64,000 nucleotides of DNA from Streptomyces sp. MMG1121 (GCF_001280015.1 NZ_LGDV01000213.1:186001-250000), one strand, 5' to 3'. Positions 17,581 through 27,087 are shown, counted from the first letter of the stretch. Program-made: numbers and translations. Notes: generated from the sequence alone by a model not told the origin.

Positions 17581-18432
17581 GGTGGGCACGGCACGGCCTC
17601 GTCGGAACCGCCGACGACCGCACCGGCACGGTCAAGTCCCTTGCCCTGCCGGCCGGTGAGCAGATCGCGAACAGCATCTCCACCGCTCCGCAAGGCACGT
17701 TGGTCGCGACCACCTACGCGACCTATCTGCTGACCGCTTCCGCCGACGGCACCCCGCACGTGTGCTGGCGGCGGGCGTACGACCGTGGTCCGGGCCGCAA
17801 GCCGGGGCAGCTGAGCCGGGGTACGGGGTCGACCCCGACCTTCTTCGGCCCGCGCACCGGCACCGACTACGTCACCCTCGTCGACAACGCCTCCCCCACC
17901 GTGCACCTCCTCGTCTACCGCGCCGGTGACGGCCGACAGGTCTGCGAGGTCCCGGTGTTGCGAGCAGGTGGCAGCGGCAGCGAGAACTCGCCGATCGGCG
18001 CGGGGCGTTCGGTGTACGTGGCCAGTACCTACGGCTACCCGTACCCCGCCCTGCCGCCCGGCTCCGGGCCGAGTGTGCCGCCGTCGGCCGGCTTCACCGG
18101 AGGCATGAGCCGGGTCGACGTCCGCCCCGACGGCAAGGGGGGGGCGAGCTGAAGTGGGACAACACCCTCCGCTCGGCCGCCGTGCCACGGCTCTCCCTCG
18201 GCGACGACCGCATCCACACCGTGCTGCGTAACCCGGCGACACCGGGCTCCACGGCTCCTTCGCCCCGGGACCGGTTCGCCTACGTCCAGATCGACCCCGG
18301 CACCGGCAAGGTCAGCCGCACTCTCCCCCTGGGCGCGGGCGTACCCTACGACACCCTCCAGCAGGTCGGCACCCTCGCGCCCGGCGGCGTCCTCTACGAA
18401 GGCACCATCGCCGGCATCCTGCGCATCGCGCC
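17581..18432 (+). pseudogene. Truncated, frameshifted paralogue of the secreted beta-propeller at 39637
   Basis: From 17581 the frame reads ARHGLVGTADDRTGTVKSLA, EQIANSISTAPQGTLVAT, AYDRGPGRKPGQLSRGTG and GGMSRVDVRPDGKG. After a shift inside a run of eight G (18137-18144) it continues ELKWDNTLRSAAVPRLSLGD and YVQIDPGTGKVSRTLPLG. Each block aligns in order with the intact gene at 39637-41217 (for example GRIGTVDPATGTIHSVRLAG and TYDRGTGTKPGSVDQGSG). The first half, including the signal peptide, is missing. Confidence 0.8.
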
Positions 18433-18593
18433 ACGCGGGTCCGCCAAATCCCTCGCCGCCCCTCGTTCCCCCTGTTTCCCCCAAGTTTCCATCCGTGCCC
18501 TGGACACTTGTCTACCCGTCAGTAAGGTTGCCCCGGCGGACGCGTCCGGCCCTCGGGCGTGACACTCGAATGCCGCCGTGGACAGGGGGATTC

Positions 18594-20339
18594 ATGAGCG
18601 GGTTGAGCCGTCGTCGGTTCGTGTCGGGAGCCTCCGCGGCCGTTGCCGGCGCGGCGTTGTGGCCGGTCCTGACTCCGGGCCGCGCACTGGCGCAGGACAG
18701 GGCCCTGGCAGCGACGGCCGCGCGTGCGGTGCGCATCGACGGCACCACTTTGGAGCAGGTGGCGACGCCGGTCGGCGACGGTGCGTACAAGCGTCTGGCG
18801 GCCGGTCCCGGCTGGCCGCTGGTGGTGCGCGCCGAACTGGCCGGTGCCGCGTCCGGGCGGGACGACCGGCGGACCGGGCTCGCCTCCTTCGTCCAGTTCA
18901 CCGACCTGCATCTGACGGACACCGAGTCGCCGGTGCGGTTCGAGTACCTGGCGCGGCTCATCGACAGCGCGCACCGGCCGCAGGAGGCGCTGACCGTGCG
19001 GGGCGCCTCGTCGCTCGTCGAACGGGTCAACGCGGTGCGCCAAGGTCCGTACACCGGGCTGCCGTTCAGTCTGGTCATGGCCACCGGTGACAACACCGAC
19101 AACCACGAGCGGATCGAACTCGACTGGTACCTGTCGGTCATGAGCGGCGGCCGGATCACCCCCAACAGCGGTGACCTCGCGCGGTACGAGGGCGTGCAGA
19201 ACTCCGGCAGCGCCGAGTACTGGAATCCCGAGTCGGCTCTCCAGGACAGCTACAAGGCCAAGGGCCTGCCGCGCATCCCCGGATTCCTGAGCGGTGCCGT
19301 CCGTCCCTTCGACGCGCCCGGCCTGAGCGTCCCGTGGTACACGACGGTGGGCAACCACGACGACAGCGTCGAGGGCAGTCTGCCCGACCTCGGTCTGCTG
19401 GGCGACCTCTACACGGGCTCACTCAAGGTGGAAGGCTGCGACGACGCCACCGCCGCCGCGCTGGCGGACGCCCTGCTGCACGACCCGGGCCAGGCCGTCG
19501 TCCTGCTCGGCAAGCTGCTGGCCGGCGGCGGTGCGATCCGTACGGTGACGCCCGACGAGCGCCGCCACCCCTTCACGCCCGTCGAATTCGCCCAGGCCCA
19601 CCTGAACCCCGCGTACACGGGCCCCGGCCCCGTCGGCCACGGATTCACCAAGGACTCGGTGAGCAGCGGGCACCTCTACTACACCTTCGACCTCGCCGAC
19701 GGCGTCCTCGGCATCAGCCTCGACACCACCAACCGCGCAGGCTTCGCCGACGGTTCACTCGGCACCGGGCAGCTGAACTGGCTGGAGTCGGTCCTCAAGA
19801 CGCACAGCGGTCACTGGTACGACTCCGACGGCGGCGTGGTGCGCGGCGGATCCGACGGGCGCCTGATCGTCGTCTTCAGCCACCACACCAGCGGCACGAT
19901 GGGCAATCTGCTGCCCGACCCGTACCACCCGTTCGAAGGCCGCCACAGCGGCGACGAACTCGTCGCTCTCCTCCAGCGCTTCCCGAACGTCGTGGCCTGG
20001 GTCAACGGGCACACCCACACCAACCAGATCATCCCGCACGGCCACACCGTCCCCGAGCGCGCCTTCTGGGAGATCAACACCGCCTCCCACGTGGACTACC
20101 CGCACCACGCCCGGATCATCGAGGTGGCCGACAACCAGGACGGCACCCTCTCGCTGTTCACCACACTCGTCGAGTCCGCCGCACCGTACCGGACCGACTT
20201 CACCGACACCTCCGACCCCGGACTGGCCGCCCTGTACCGCGAACTCGCCTACAACGACCCCTACGCCACCCCCGCCGCCCGCATCGGCACGGCCGCCGAC
20301 CACAACACCGAACTGCTGCTGACCAAGCCCGCGACGTAG
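18594..20339 (+). CDS. Tat-exported metallophosphoesterase, TIGR03767 family
   Basis: The 581-residue product opens with a Tat signal (SRRRFVSGASAAVAGAALW). Calcineurin-like motifs follow: FVQFTDLHLTD (Asp104, His106), MATGDNTDNHERIELDWY, YTTVGNHDDSV, VFSHHTSGTMGN and VNGHTHTNQ. These give the full two-metal site. The large size and inserts match the actinobacterial TIGR03767 (PPA1498-type) family. It probably acts outside the membrane on a phosphate ester of unknown nature. ATG 18594 follows GACAGGGGGA. Confidence 0.88.
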   Translation: MSGLSRRRFVSGASAAVAGAALWPVLTPGRALAQDRALAATAARAVRIDGTTLEQVATPVGDGAYKRLAAGPGWPLVVRAELAGAASGRDDRRTGLASFVQFTDLHLTDTESPVRFEYLARLIDSAHRPQEALTVRGASSLVERVNAVRQGPYTGLPFSLVMATGDNTDNHERIELDWYLSVMSGGRITPNSGDLARYEGVQNSGSAEYWNPESALQDSYKAKGLPRIPGFLSGAVRPFDAPGLSVPWYTTVGNHDDSVEGSLPDLGLLGDLYTGSLKVEGCDDATAAALADALLHDPGQAVVLLGKLLAGGGAIRTVTPDERRHPFTPVEFAQAHLNPAYTGPGPVGHGFTKDSVSSGHLYYTFDLADGVLGISLDTTNRAGFADGSLGTGQLNWLESVLKTHSGHWYDSDGGVVRGGSDGRLIVVFSHHTSGTMGNLLPDPYHPFEGRHSGDELVALLQRFPNVVAWVNGHTHTNQIIPHGHTVPERAFWEINTASHVDYPHHARIIEVADNQDGTLSLFTTLVESAAPYRTDFTDTSDPGLAALYRELAYNDPYATPAARIGTAADHNTELLLTKPAT

Positions 20340-20372
20340 CAGCCGGCGAAGGCGACGCCGCACGCCCCGCCG

Positions 20373-20397
20373 CGGGCATCAGCGCCGCCGATGCCCG
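20373..20397. terminator. Bidirectional hairpin between convergent genes
   Basis: CGGGCATC (20373-20380) pairs with GATGCCCG (20390-20397). It lies between the stop of the phosphoesterase and overlaps the 3' end of the minus-strand gene, so it could serve both transcripts. Confidence 0.4.
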
Positions 20398-20834
20398 GTT
20401 CGTACGGCCGTGACCTCGGAGGTCTCCGCAGGCACCGGAAGCGGTTGGCGGCAGGGCGTGGACGTGTCGATCCTCGGCGCGCTCCGGCCGAGCGATCGAG
20501 CGACGGCCCCCGCCTCCGCACCGGTCGGCACGCAGACGGCAAGGAGGCGGAACGGAGCGGTCGGCCGCAGCTCGACGCACACGACGGGCCTGCCGGACCG
20601 TACGCTCACGAAATCCAGACCCGCCTCGTGGCCACGCGTACCGACGCACCGCACCCCGGGAATCCAGACACCGCGCCGCGGTACCCCTCGCAGGGCACGC
20701 CACCAGGCGGTTTCGACCGTCACGCGGCACACCGCCGTCAGCGGCACACGCACATCGCCCCGGCGTGCGGCTGCCTTTTCCCACCACGCCAGACGTACGG
20801 CCACATCGTCACCGTCGACGAAGATCCACGCCAT
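20379..20834 (-). CDS. PH-like small hypothetical protein
   Basis: The 151-residue product starts MAWIFVDGDDVAVRLAWWEK behind GGAGGAG. It continues with strands VRVPLTAVCRVTVETAWWRALRG and CVELRPTAPFRLLAVCVP and a helix AEAGAVARSLG. This 'R-V-P-l-s-v-V-E-W-W-R-x-L-R-G' pattern is familiar from streptomycete PH-like proteins of unknown role. No export signal. Confidence 0.7.
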   Translation of the reverse strand: MAWIFVDGDDVAVRLAWWEKAAARRGDVRVPLTAVCRVTVETAWWRALRGVPRRGVWIPGVRCVGTRGHEAGLDFVSVRSGRPVVCVELRPTAPFRLLAVCVPTGAEAGAVARSLGRSAPRIDTSTPCRQPLPVPAETSEVTAVRTGHRRR

Positions 20835-20942
20835 CGCTCGGCTCCTCCGTTCCATCATCGCTCAGGAGGCGACGGGATGGACGTGGGTGCTGAGGCCCTC
20901 GAGGAGCCGGCCGTGGCACGGCGTGGACCGGCGCCGGACCGG

Positions 20943-21863
20943 TCACCCGATCGCGAAGTAGGCGAGGCTGCCGAGTCCGGCGACGGAGCAGTAGACGGCG
21001 AACGGGATGAGGGTCCGGTTCTCGAAGTACCGGACGAGGTAGCGCGTGGCGAAATACGCCGCCACGAAGGCGGCCACACTGCCCGCCAGCAGCGGACCGC
21101 GCAGGCCGTTGCCCTGTGCCCCGAGCAGCGGGGGCAGCTTGAGCAGGGCCGCACCGCCGATCACCGGTGTGGCCAGCAGGAACGCGAAGCGTGCGGAGTC
21201 CTCGTGATTGAGGCCACGGAAGATGCCCGCGCTGATCGTGGAGCCGGAACGGCTGATGCCGGGAAGGAGGGCGAGGATCTGGGCCGCGCCGATCACCATC
21301 GCCTGCCGCATGGACATCCCGGTGATCCGCTGGTCCGACAGTTCCTCCGGGGTCAGCTGCTCCTCCTGCGCCGTTGCGGCGGCTCCGGCACGCCGGCGTC
21401 CCGTTCCACCGCGCCGCAGCTGCTCGGTGACGAAGAGCACGATGCCGTTCAGGGCCAGGAAGATCGCTGTCGGTACGGGCCGGCCGAGAGTGGTGCGGAA
21501 CACTTTGTCGAGTGCCACGCCGGCCACGGCGACCGGGACACAGGCCGTGACGATCAGCCACGCGAGCCGCTGGTCCACGGTCTGGATGCGCCGCTGTGTG
21601 ATCGACGTCGCCAGCCCGCGGACAACCCGCACCCAGTCCCGCCAGAAGTAGGCGACGAGCGCCAGTGCGGTGGCCAGATGGAGACCGACCAGCTCGTTCA
21701 GGTACAGGGACCCGTCGGCGGAAACGTCCAGATCGTGCTTCCAGTGCCCGCCCAGGAGGGCGGGTATCAGGATGCTGTGCCCGAGGCTGGACACCGGGAA
21801 CAGTTCGGTGACGCCTTGCAGCAGACCGACGCCCACTGCTTCGGGATAGGTCAGGACGGACAT
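20943..21863 (-). CDS. uppP: Undecaprenyl-diphosphatase UppP (BacA)
   Basis: The 306-residue polytopic membrane protein dephosphorylates undecaprenyl pyrophosphate to recycle the lipid carrier for peptidoglycan and other glycans. Signatures are GLLQGVTELFPVSSLGHSIL near the N-terminus (the BacA Glu-rich site) and LLPGISRSGSTISAGIFRG in the second half. It is about 30 residues longer than E. coli UppP because of a charged loop (RRGGTGRRRAGAAATAQEE). It lies 176 bp downstream of mgtA on the same strand, so co-transcription with the Mg2+ pump is possible. Confidence 0.93.
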   Translation of the reverse strand: MSVLTYPEAVGVGLLQGVTELFPVSSLGHSILIPALLGGHWKHDLDVSADGSLYLNELVGLHLATALALVAYFWRDWVRVVRGLATSITQRRIQTVDQRLAWLIVTACVPVAVAGVALDKVFRTTLGRPVPTAIFLALNGIVLFVTEQLRRGGTGRRRAGAAATAQEEQLTPEELSDQRITGMSMRQAMVIGAAQILALLPGISRSGSTISAGIFRGLNHEDSARFAFLLATPVIGGAALLKLPPLLGAQGNGLRGPLLAGSVAAFVAAYFATRYLVRYFENRTLIPFAVYCSVAGLGSLAYFAIG

Positions 21864-22039
21864 GGGCTGGCCTTTGACTCCGGGTGCGCGAGAGGACGGA
21901 GCCCAGGACAACGCTCTCGGCGGCTCCGCACGCAGAAGCTACTGGCCGAGTGCAAGAATCCGATCAGGTCGCGTGATGCGCCCGGTTCACCGATCGACGC
22001 CGTTCCGCCGCTGCGGCTCCAGCGGCAGGAATGCCCGGA

Positions 22040-24709
22040 TTACAGCGGTTCTTCCGGGCCGATGAGGTTCCTCTCGTAGCGCCCCCGGGCCAGCACGAGC
22101 CCGGCGGCATACAGCGCCAGCACGAAGGTGAGAAGCAGGTAATACTCCAGCGGCAGCGCGGTCAGGCCGAGCAGCGGACCGAGCGGTGACGGCGGGAGGA
22201 CCACGCCGATGACCGCCAGGGCGGCCGCGGTCCAGCCGACCGGGCCGGGCGTGCGGCCCTCGAACAGCCGACGGCCGGTGCGCAGGAGCAGCATCACCAG
22301 ACTCTGGGTGATCAGGTTCTCGGTGAACCAGCCGGAGTGGAAGACCGCCTCGTCCTCCCCCGGCCCGGCGCCGTTCAGGGCGAGGGCCAGGACGACGAAG
22401 GTCGCCAGGTCGGCAGCGGCGTTGAGGACGCCGAACCCGGTGATGAAGCGCAGCAGGGCGCGCGGGTCGAGCGCGGTCGGGCGGCGCAGCAGAGACGGGT
22501 GGGGGCGGTCGTAGGCGAAGGCGAGCTGCACCGTGTCGAAGCACAGGTTCTGCACCAGCACCTGGGCCGGGAGCATCGGCAGGAAGGGAAGGAGCAGGCC
22601 CGCGGCGAGCATCGCGATGACGTTGCCGAGGTTCGACGACAGGGTGATGCGCAGATACGTGGCGATGTTGCCCCCGCTGTGGCGGCCCGCGGAGATGGCG
22701 TGGTCGATGGCGGTGAGGTCCTTGTCGGCGAGTACCACGTCGGCGCCCTCCCGAGCCACGTCGGCGGCGCCCTGCGGGGCGATTCCGACGTCGGCCGCCC
22801 ACAGCGCGGACACGTCGTTGACCCCGTCCCCGAGGAAGCCCACCGTGTGGCCGCCGGTGCGCAGCGCGGCACTGATCCGTGCCTTGTGCTCCGGGGTGCA
22901 GCGGGCGAAGACCGTCGTACGACGGGCCAGCGCGGCCAGTTCGGCATCGGTCAGGCCGTCGATGCGGTCGGCGGTGAGGACGTCGTGCGGGCCGAGCGAG
23001 ATGCCCAGGTCGCGGCAGGCGCGCGCCGCGGTGCCGGGGTGGTCACCGGTGAGGATCTTGATCGTGACACCGCGCTCGGCGAACGCGGTGAGGGCGGGCG
23101 CGGCGGTCGGCGCGAGGGCGTCGCGCAGCGTGACGAAGCCGCGGAAGGCCAGGCCACGTTCGTCGGCCGGGGTGTAGTCACGCAGGCGGGCCGGGCGTTC
23201 GGCCGTGGCGACGGCCAGTACCCGCAGTCCGTCCCGCGCGGCCCGGTCCGCGAGTTCCGTGAGCCGTTCCGTCGCGTCCGGCTCCAGGTCACAGCGTTCC
23301 AGGACGGCTTCCACGGCACCCTTGACGACGAGCGTGTGCGTGCCCAGCCGGCCAGGGGTGCGGACCACCGCCGTGGACAGGCGGCGCACGGGATCGAACG
23401 GGAGCGCCGCTACGCCGTCGTACGCCATGAGGTCGTCCTCGTCGGCCGCGTCCAGGAGCGCCTCGTCGAGGGCGTCGGGCTCGGGCAGTTCCGCGAGTTG
23501 CAGGGTCCACCAGGCGTTGACGGCGGCCCAGCGCACCGCTTCGGGATCGGTGCCGCCGTCTGCGTGCAGGCCCCGCTCGACGACGGGCCTGTCCTGGGTG
23601 AGGGTGCCCGTCTTGTCCAGGCACAGTACGTCGACGGCGCCCAGGTCGTGCAGTGCGGGGAGCCGTTTGACGATCACGCCGTGCGCGCGGGCCAGCAGCG
23701 CCGCCCCGCGGGCCAGGCACGTGGTGACGACGACGGGCAGCATCTCCGGTGTCAGCCCCACCGCCACCGCCACCGCGAACGGCAGGGTCTCCAGGCCGCG
23801 GTCACGCAGCGCGGCGTTGGCCATCAGCACCAGTGGCGGGGTGAGGAGCATGAACCGGATCAGGATCCACGAGATGCCGTAGACGGACCGGTCGAAGGCG
23901 CTCGCCTCCCGCCGTCCGACCGTGCGCTCGTGCGCGGCCGCGAACCGGGTGCGCCCGCCGGTCTCCACCACGACCGCGGTGCCGCTGCCGGTGGCGACGC
24001 TACTGCCCTGGAAGCACAGCTGCGGCTGCTCGAACCCCGCGGTATCGGCGGCCGCGGGAAGGTCCGCCGCGTGCTTGACGACGGGGGCCGACTCCCCGGT
24101 CAGCGCCGACTGGTGGACCGTGAGCCCCCGTGCGCGCAGCAGCCGCATGTCCGCCGGGACCAGGTCCCCCGCGCCGAGCTTGACGATGTCGCCGGGGACC
24201 AGCTCCTCCACCGGAATCTCCCGGGCCGCCGGTGCCGCGGCCTCCTCGGCGCGGCGCAGGACGGTGGACGTGGTGGCGACCAGCTCGCGCAGCCCGGCCA
24301 TGGACCGGTCGGAGCGGTACTCGCCCGAAGCCCGCAGCACACAGCTGGCCGCGACCAGCGAGAGGATCACGCAGGCGGTGGACCAGGCGAAGACGGCGGC
24401 GGAGACCAGGGCCAGGCACAGCAGCACCGCGGTGAAGGGGTCGCGCAGGCTGCGCACGAGAAGCCTCGGCCAGGACGCGTCCTTCCGGGCCGGCAGCGTG
24501 TTCACCCCGAAGCGGGCCAGCCGGAGCGCGGCCTCCTCCTCCGTCAGCCCACGCGGCCCGGCGCCCAGGCGGCGCAGGACCTGCAGTGCGGTCACCGCGC
24601 CCGATGCACCGGCAGCCGGCTCGGGCTCGCCCGCCGCTCGCGCGCCCGGCACGGCCCCGGGAATCGGCGCCTCGGCGTCCTCTCCCCGGACCGGGACCGC
24701 CCTAGGCAC
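22040..24709 (-). CDS. mgtA: Magnesium-transporting P-type ATPase (P3B, MgtA-like)
   Basis: The 889-residue product has all P-type ATPase motifs: SALTGESAPV (TGES 204-207), LCLDKTGTLTQ with phosphorylated Asp365, VGLTPEMLPVVVTTCLARGA, KILTGDHPGTA and GFLGDGVNDVSALW. The LTPEMLP membrane motif and the C-terminal WFTENLITQSLVMLLLRT point to the MgtA/MgtB Mg2+-importing group. The GTG start at 24709 overlaps the upstream arsR stop by 8 bp, so the pair is translationally coupled. An N-terminal Ala/Pro-rich extension of about 35 residues is unremarkable for streptomycetes. Mg2+ specificity is by family. Confidence 0.92.
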   Translation of the reverse strand: MPRAVPVRGEDAEAPIPGAVPGARAAGEPEPAAGASGAVTALQVLRRLGAGPRGLTEEEAALRLARFGVNTLPARKDASWPRLLVRSLRDPFTAVLLCLALVSAAVFAWSTACVILSLVAASCVLRASGEYRSDRSMAGLRELVATTSTVLRRAEEAAAPAAREIPVEELVPGDIVKLGAGDLVPADMRLLRARGLTVHQSALTGESAPVVKHAADLPAAADTAGFEQPQLCFQGSSVATGSGTAVVVETGGRTRFAAAHERTVGRREASAFDRSVYGISWILIRFMLLTPPLVLMANAALRDRGLETLPFAVAVAVGLTPEMLPVVVTTCLARGAALLARAHGVIVKRLPALHDLGAVDVLCLDKTGTLTQDRPVVERGLHADGGTDPEAVRWAAVNAWWTLQLAELPEPDALDEALLDAADEDDLMAYDGVAALPFDPVRRLSTAVVRTPGRLGTHTLVVKGAVEAVLERCDLEPDATERLTELADRAARDGLRVLAVATAERPARLRDYTPADERGLAFRGFVTLRDALAPTAAPALTAFAERGVTIKILTGDHPGTAARACRDLGISLGPHDVLTADRIDGLTDAELAALARRTTVFARCTPEHKARISAALRTGGHTVGFLGDGVNDVSALWAADVGIAPQGAADVAREGADVVLADKDLTAIDHAISAGRHSGGNIATYLRITLSSNLGNVIAMLAAGLLLPFLPMLPAQVLVQNLCFDTVQLAFAYDRPHPSLLRRPTALDPRALLRFITGFGVLNAAADLATFVVLALALNGAGPGEDEAVFHSGWFTENLITQSLVMLLLRTGRRLFEGRTPGPVGWTAAALAVIGVVLPPSPLGPLLGLTALPLEYYLLLTFVLALYAAGLVLARGRYERNLIGPEEPL

Positions 24710-25064
24710 CGGTCCCCTGCAGCCCGCGCGGCGGAGCGGGCGGTTCCGCGGCGCGCTGGGCCAGTTGCCCCACCATCACCCGGACGACCATGACGACATC
24801 GGGGTCGCCGACGTAGTAGATCTGTCGCCGTCCCTCGCGGCGGGAGCGGACGAGTCCCGCGAGCTTCAGCTTCGACAGATGCTGGCTGACCGCGGGCAGC
24901 GCCCCGCCGACCCGGTCCGCGAGACGACTCACGTCGCTCTCGCCCTGGGACAGCGCCCACATGATGTGCAGCCGCGGCGCCGCGGCCAACAGCCCGAAGG
25001 CGGCGGCCGCCTCGGCGAGCACCTCGGTGGACGGATCCTCGAAACCGTCGGCAACCTGCGCCAC
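24702..25064 (-). CDS. ArsR/SmtB-family transcriptional regulator
   Basis: The 120-residue product is a winged-helix ArsR protein: LLAAAPRLHIMWALSQGESDV, then ALPAVSQHLSKLKLAGLVRS as the recognition region and RREGRRQIYYVGDP as the wing. No CxC or ELCVCD metal box is visible in the recognition helix, so the sensed ligand may be bound elsewhere or be non-metal. It heads the operon with mgtA (8-bp overlap) and most likely controls it. It starts with GTG at 25064. Confidence 0.88.
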   Translation of the reverse strand: MAQVADGFEDPSTEVLAEAAAAFGLLAAAPRLHIMWALSQGESDVSRLADRVGGALPAVSQHLSKLKLAGLVRSRREGRRQIYYVGDPDVVMVVRVMVGQLAQRAAEPPAPPRGLQGTGA

Positions 25065-25173
25065 AGTTCTCTCCCGTCCGCCACATCACAGCCACCGCAC
25101 GCGTGCCCACCCAGTGTAGGGGTGCCGACGACGTGACCTGTGCGCAGAGATCTGCGCTCAGGTGTGCCGTCCG

Positions 25174-25833
25174 CTACCTCCGTGCACCACACCCCGGGCA
25201 GAAGGCGGCGCCGTCCGGCACGACGGTGGAGCAGGAGGAACACCGGGTGGGCTGGGCCAGCCGGTGGCCGCAGCCGGAGCAGAACGCGGCGCCGTGGGTC
25301 TCGGTACCGCACTGCGGGCAGACCAACTGCCGTGCTGCCGTGGGGTCGTAGCCCTGCCCGGCCTGCCGGCCCGCCGCGTACGACCGCTGCGCGGCCATGT
25401 CGTTGAGGCCGCGCTGCTGGGCCGCCACCGCCTCGGCCGCGGTGTCCGGGGCGCAGTGCAGGCACAGGCCCTGGGCCGCGTTCCAGCAGCGGCCGCACAC
25501 ATAGTCGGTGCAGCGCGCGCAACGGTTGAAGTGCCCCTGCGCGTTGCTGATCGCCCGCTCGAAGGCGTGGTCGCGGGCCCGTCCCCAGCCGGCCCCCACC
25601 AGTCCGTCGGCCGCGGAGGTGAGACCACCGCCGGTCCGGCCCAGCACCCCCCAGGCCAGGTCGACACCCTTGCGGAGCCAGGTGGCCGCCCGCTCGCCGG
25701 TGTACGGCTCGAACGGGGAGCGCCAGGTGTCGTAGCAGCGCGCGCACGAGAACTCGAACTGGAAACCCGCGCCCGTGCCGTTGCGCTCGCACAGGTCTCG
25801 GTAGTTGTGGCTGAAGTAGATCTCGCCGGTCAT
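25174..25833 (-). CDS. Double zinc-ribbon protein
   Basis: The 219-residue product has many paired cysteines: FSCARCYDTW, CARCTDYVCGRC, LCLHCAPD, then two C-terminal ribbons CPQCGTETHGAAFCSGCGHR and CSSCSTVVPDGAAFCPGCGA. It has no enzyme motif. Zinc-ribbon tails of this type mediate protein or nucleic-acid contacts. The start at 25833 has a strong GGGGGGA motif. It is divergent from the LCP remnant. Confidence 0.8.
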   Translation of the reverse strand: MTGEIYFSHNYRDLCERNGTGAGFQFEFSCARCYDTWRSPFEPYTGERAATWLRKGVDLAWGVLGRTGGGLTSAADGLVGAGWGRARDHAFERAISNAQGHFNRCARCTDYVCGRCWNAAQGLCLHCAPDTAAEAVAAQQRGLNDMAAQRSYAAGRQAGQGYDPTAARQLVCPQCGTETHGAAFCSGCGHRLAQPTRCSSCSTVVPDGAAFCPGCGARR

Positions 25834-25889
25834 GTGGTCCCCCCACAGGTCAGGCCGTCGGCACACACTGCCGTACGACGCTGGGGGAG

Positions 25890-26319
25890 ACGTACTGGTT
25901 CTCGCCGTCGCATCCGACCCCGGACCCGAGACAGCCGCGGTGCAGAAGCCGGGCCACCGGCCGGACAGCGGCAGGCGGGTGCTGGGCACCCTCGCCATGT
26001 GCCTGTCGGTGCTGGTCCTGGTGGCGGCGGGCGTCGGATGATGTGCGAGGACCTGAACGGCGCCATCCACGGCGTCTCGCTCGACGACGGCTTGGGCGGT
26101 GTCGGCAAGCTGGTCGGCCGGACAGCCGTGAAGATCGAGACCGGCACCGGCCGGAACGGCGCGGCCCAGGCGGTCACCGGTGCCCTCGGCCTTCCCGCCT
26201 CGCGTCTCGAACTGGGCAGCGGCAGCGGCCTGACCCTGGTGATCGGCGACGGCTGGCCCAGCTGCAGCACCTCGCCGGTGCACTCCGCAGCCGGCGTCCA
26301 ACCCGGCTCCGATGCCTGA
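25890..26319 (+). pseudogene. LytR-CpsA-Psr (LCP) gene reduced to its two ends
   Basis: The first frame reads HRPDSGRRVLGTLAMCLSVL and VLVAAGVG, the N-terminal membrane anchor of an LCP ligase. A one-base shift at about 26040 leads to EDLNGAIHGVSLDDGLGG, the usual start of the extracellular part. The catalytic LCP domain (about 200-250 residues) is missing. The remaining sequence is a LytR_C end: ALGLPASRLELGSGSG, LTLVIGDGWPS. So an internal deletion plus a frameshift removed a cell-wall glycopolymer ligase. Confidence 0.7.
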
Positions 26320-26386
26320 ACCGCCCCTCGCCACAAGGGTGTTCACACCCGCGGCACATGGACCGCCGGCCCACGCCCCGCCCGGC

Positions 26387-27037
26387 TCAACGAGGTCGGC
26401 GACCGCCGCGCCCCGTCACGGTCGCCTCCTCCAGGCGGCCCAGCAGGAAGGGGATGACGCCGCGCTCGAGCAGAGCCAGTTCCCACTCCTCGCGCGCCCT
26501 GGGCAGATCCTGGGCCGGGCCGTCCTGCGGATCCGCCGGATCGTCCGATCGGTTGCGCGCCGCCGCCACCAGCACGTGGACGAGGTCCCCGATCAGCACT
26601 CCGGCGGTCACCACCGCGGCGATCACTCCCGCGGTGATCAGTCCGTCAGCGACATGGAGGCGGCCCCCGAACGCCCGCAGGCCGTACCCAGACACGAGGA
26701 GGGCGGCCGCCGCGGCGGCCGCCACACCGGGTACGAGCACCGCCAGCAGGGGGAGCAGGCCGCCACCGCCTCGCGCCCCGGTCCGATGGAGGCCGACCTC
26801 GTCGTCCCGCCCACTCGTCGCTGCCGCCGCCCGGACTTCGAGGAACGCGCGATACTCCACGGCCGCGGCACCGGTGATCGCGGCGCGCGCCCGCAGCGCC
26901 CTGGTGCGCAGTTGTTCGCGGTCGAGAGCGGCGGAGCGGTCCAGCGCGTCCTTGACCTGCTGTGAGTTCAGGGCCTTGTCCAAGGCCCTTTCAAACGTCA
27001 CGTTGATCTCTGCCTCTGAAGGTTCGGGCCCCTGCAT
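26387..27037 (-). CDS. Membrane protein of unknown function
   Basis: The 216-residue product has a soluble helical N-terminus (residues 1-85, rich in RxR/ALxRxxAL heptads), two hydrophobic segments (LLPLLAVLVPGVAAAAAAAL and ITAGVIAAVVTAGVLIGDLV) and an acidic/basic tail. No family recognised. ATG 27037 has GCGGGGGAG upstream. The promoter interval towards the alkylsulfatase contains a TTGC-N8-GCAA palindrome. Confidence 0.7.
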   Translation of the reverse strand: MQGPEPSEAEINVTFERALDKALNSQQVKDALDRSAALDREQLRTRALRARAAITGAAAVEYRAFLEVRAAAATSGRDDEVGLHRTGARGGGGLLPLLAVLVPGVAAAAAAALLVSGYGLRAFGGRLHVADGLITAGVIAAVVTAGVLIGDLVHVLVAAARNRSDDPADPQDGPAQDLPRAREEWELALLERGVIPFLLGRLEEATVTGRGGRRPR

Positions 27038-27087
27038 GTCTCCCCCGCGAAAGGAAAGCGTCGCCGTCCGGAGAGCGGGAGTCTAAC

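Noticed and set aside
17308..17589. A 93-codon minus-strand gene overlapping the M1 peptidase end
   Set aside because: Its first residues look mildly hydrophobic, but it runs through the terminator hairpin and into the peptidase gene, with no family match.
22337..24793. An 818-codon plus-strand frame opposite mgtA
   Set aside because: Glycine/arginine-rich shadow frame; mgtA motifs on the minus strand are complete.
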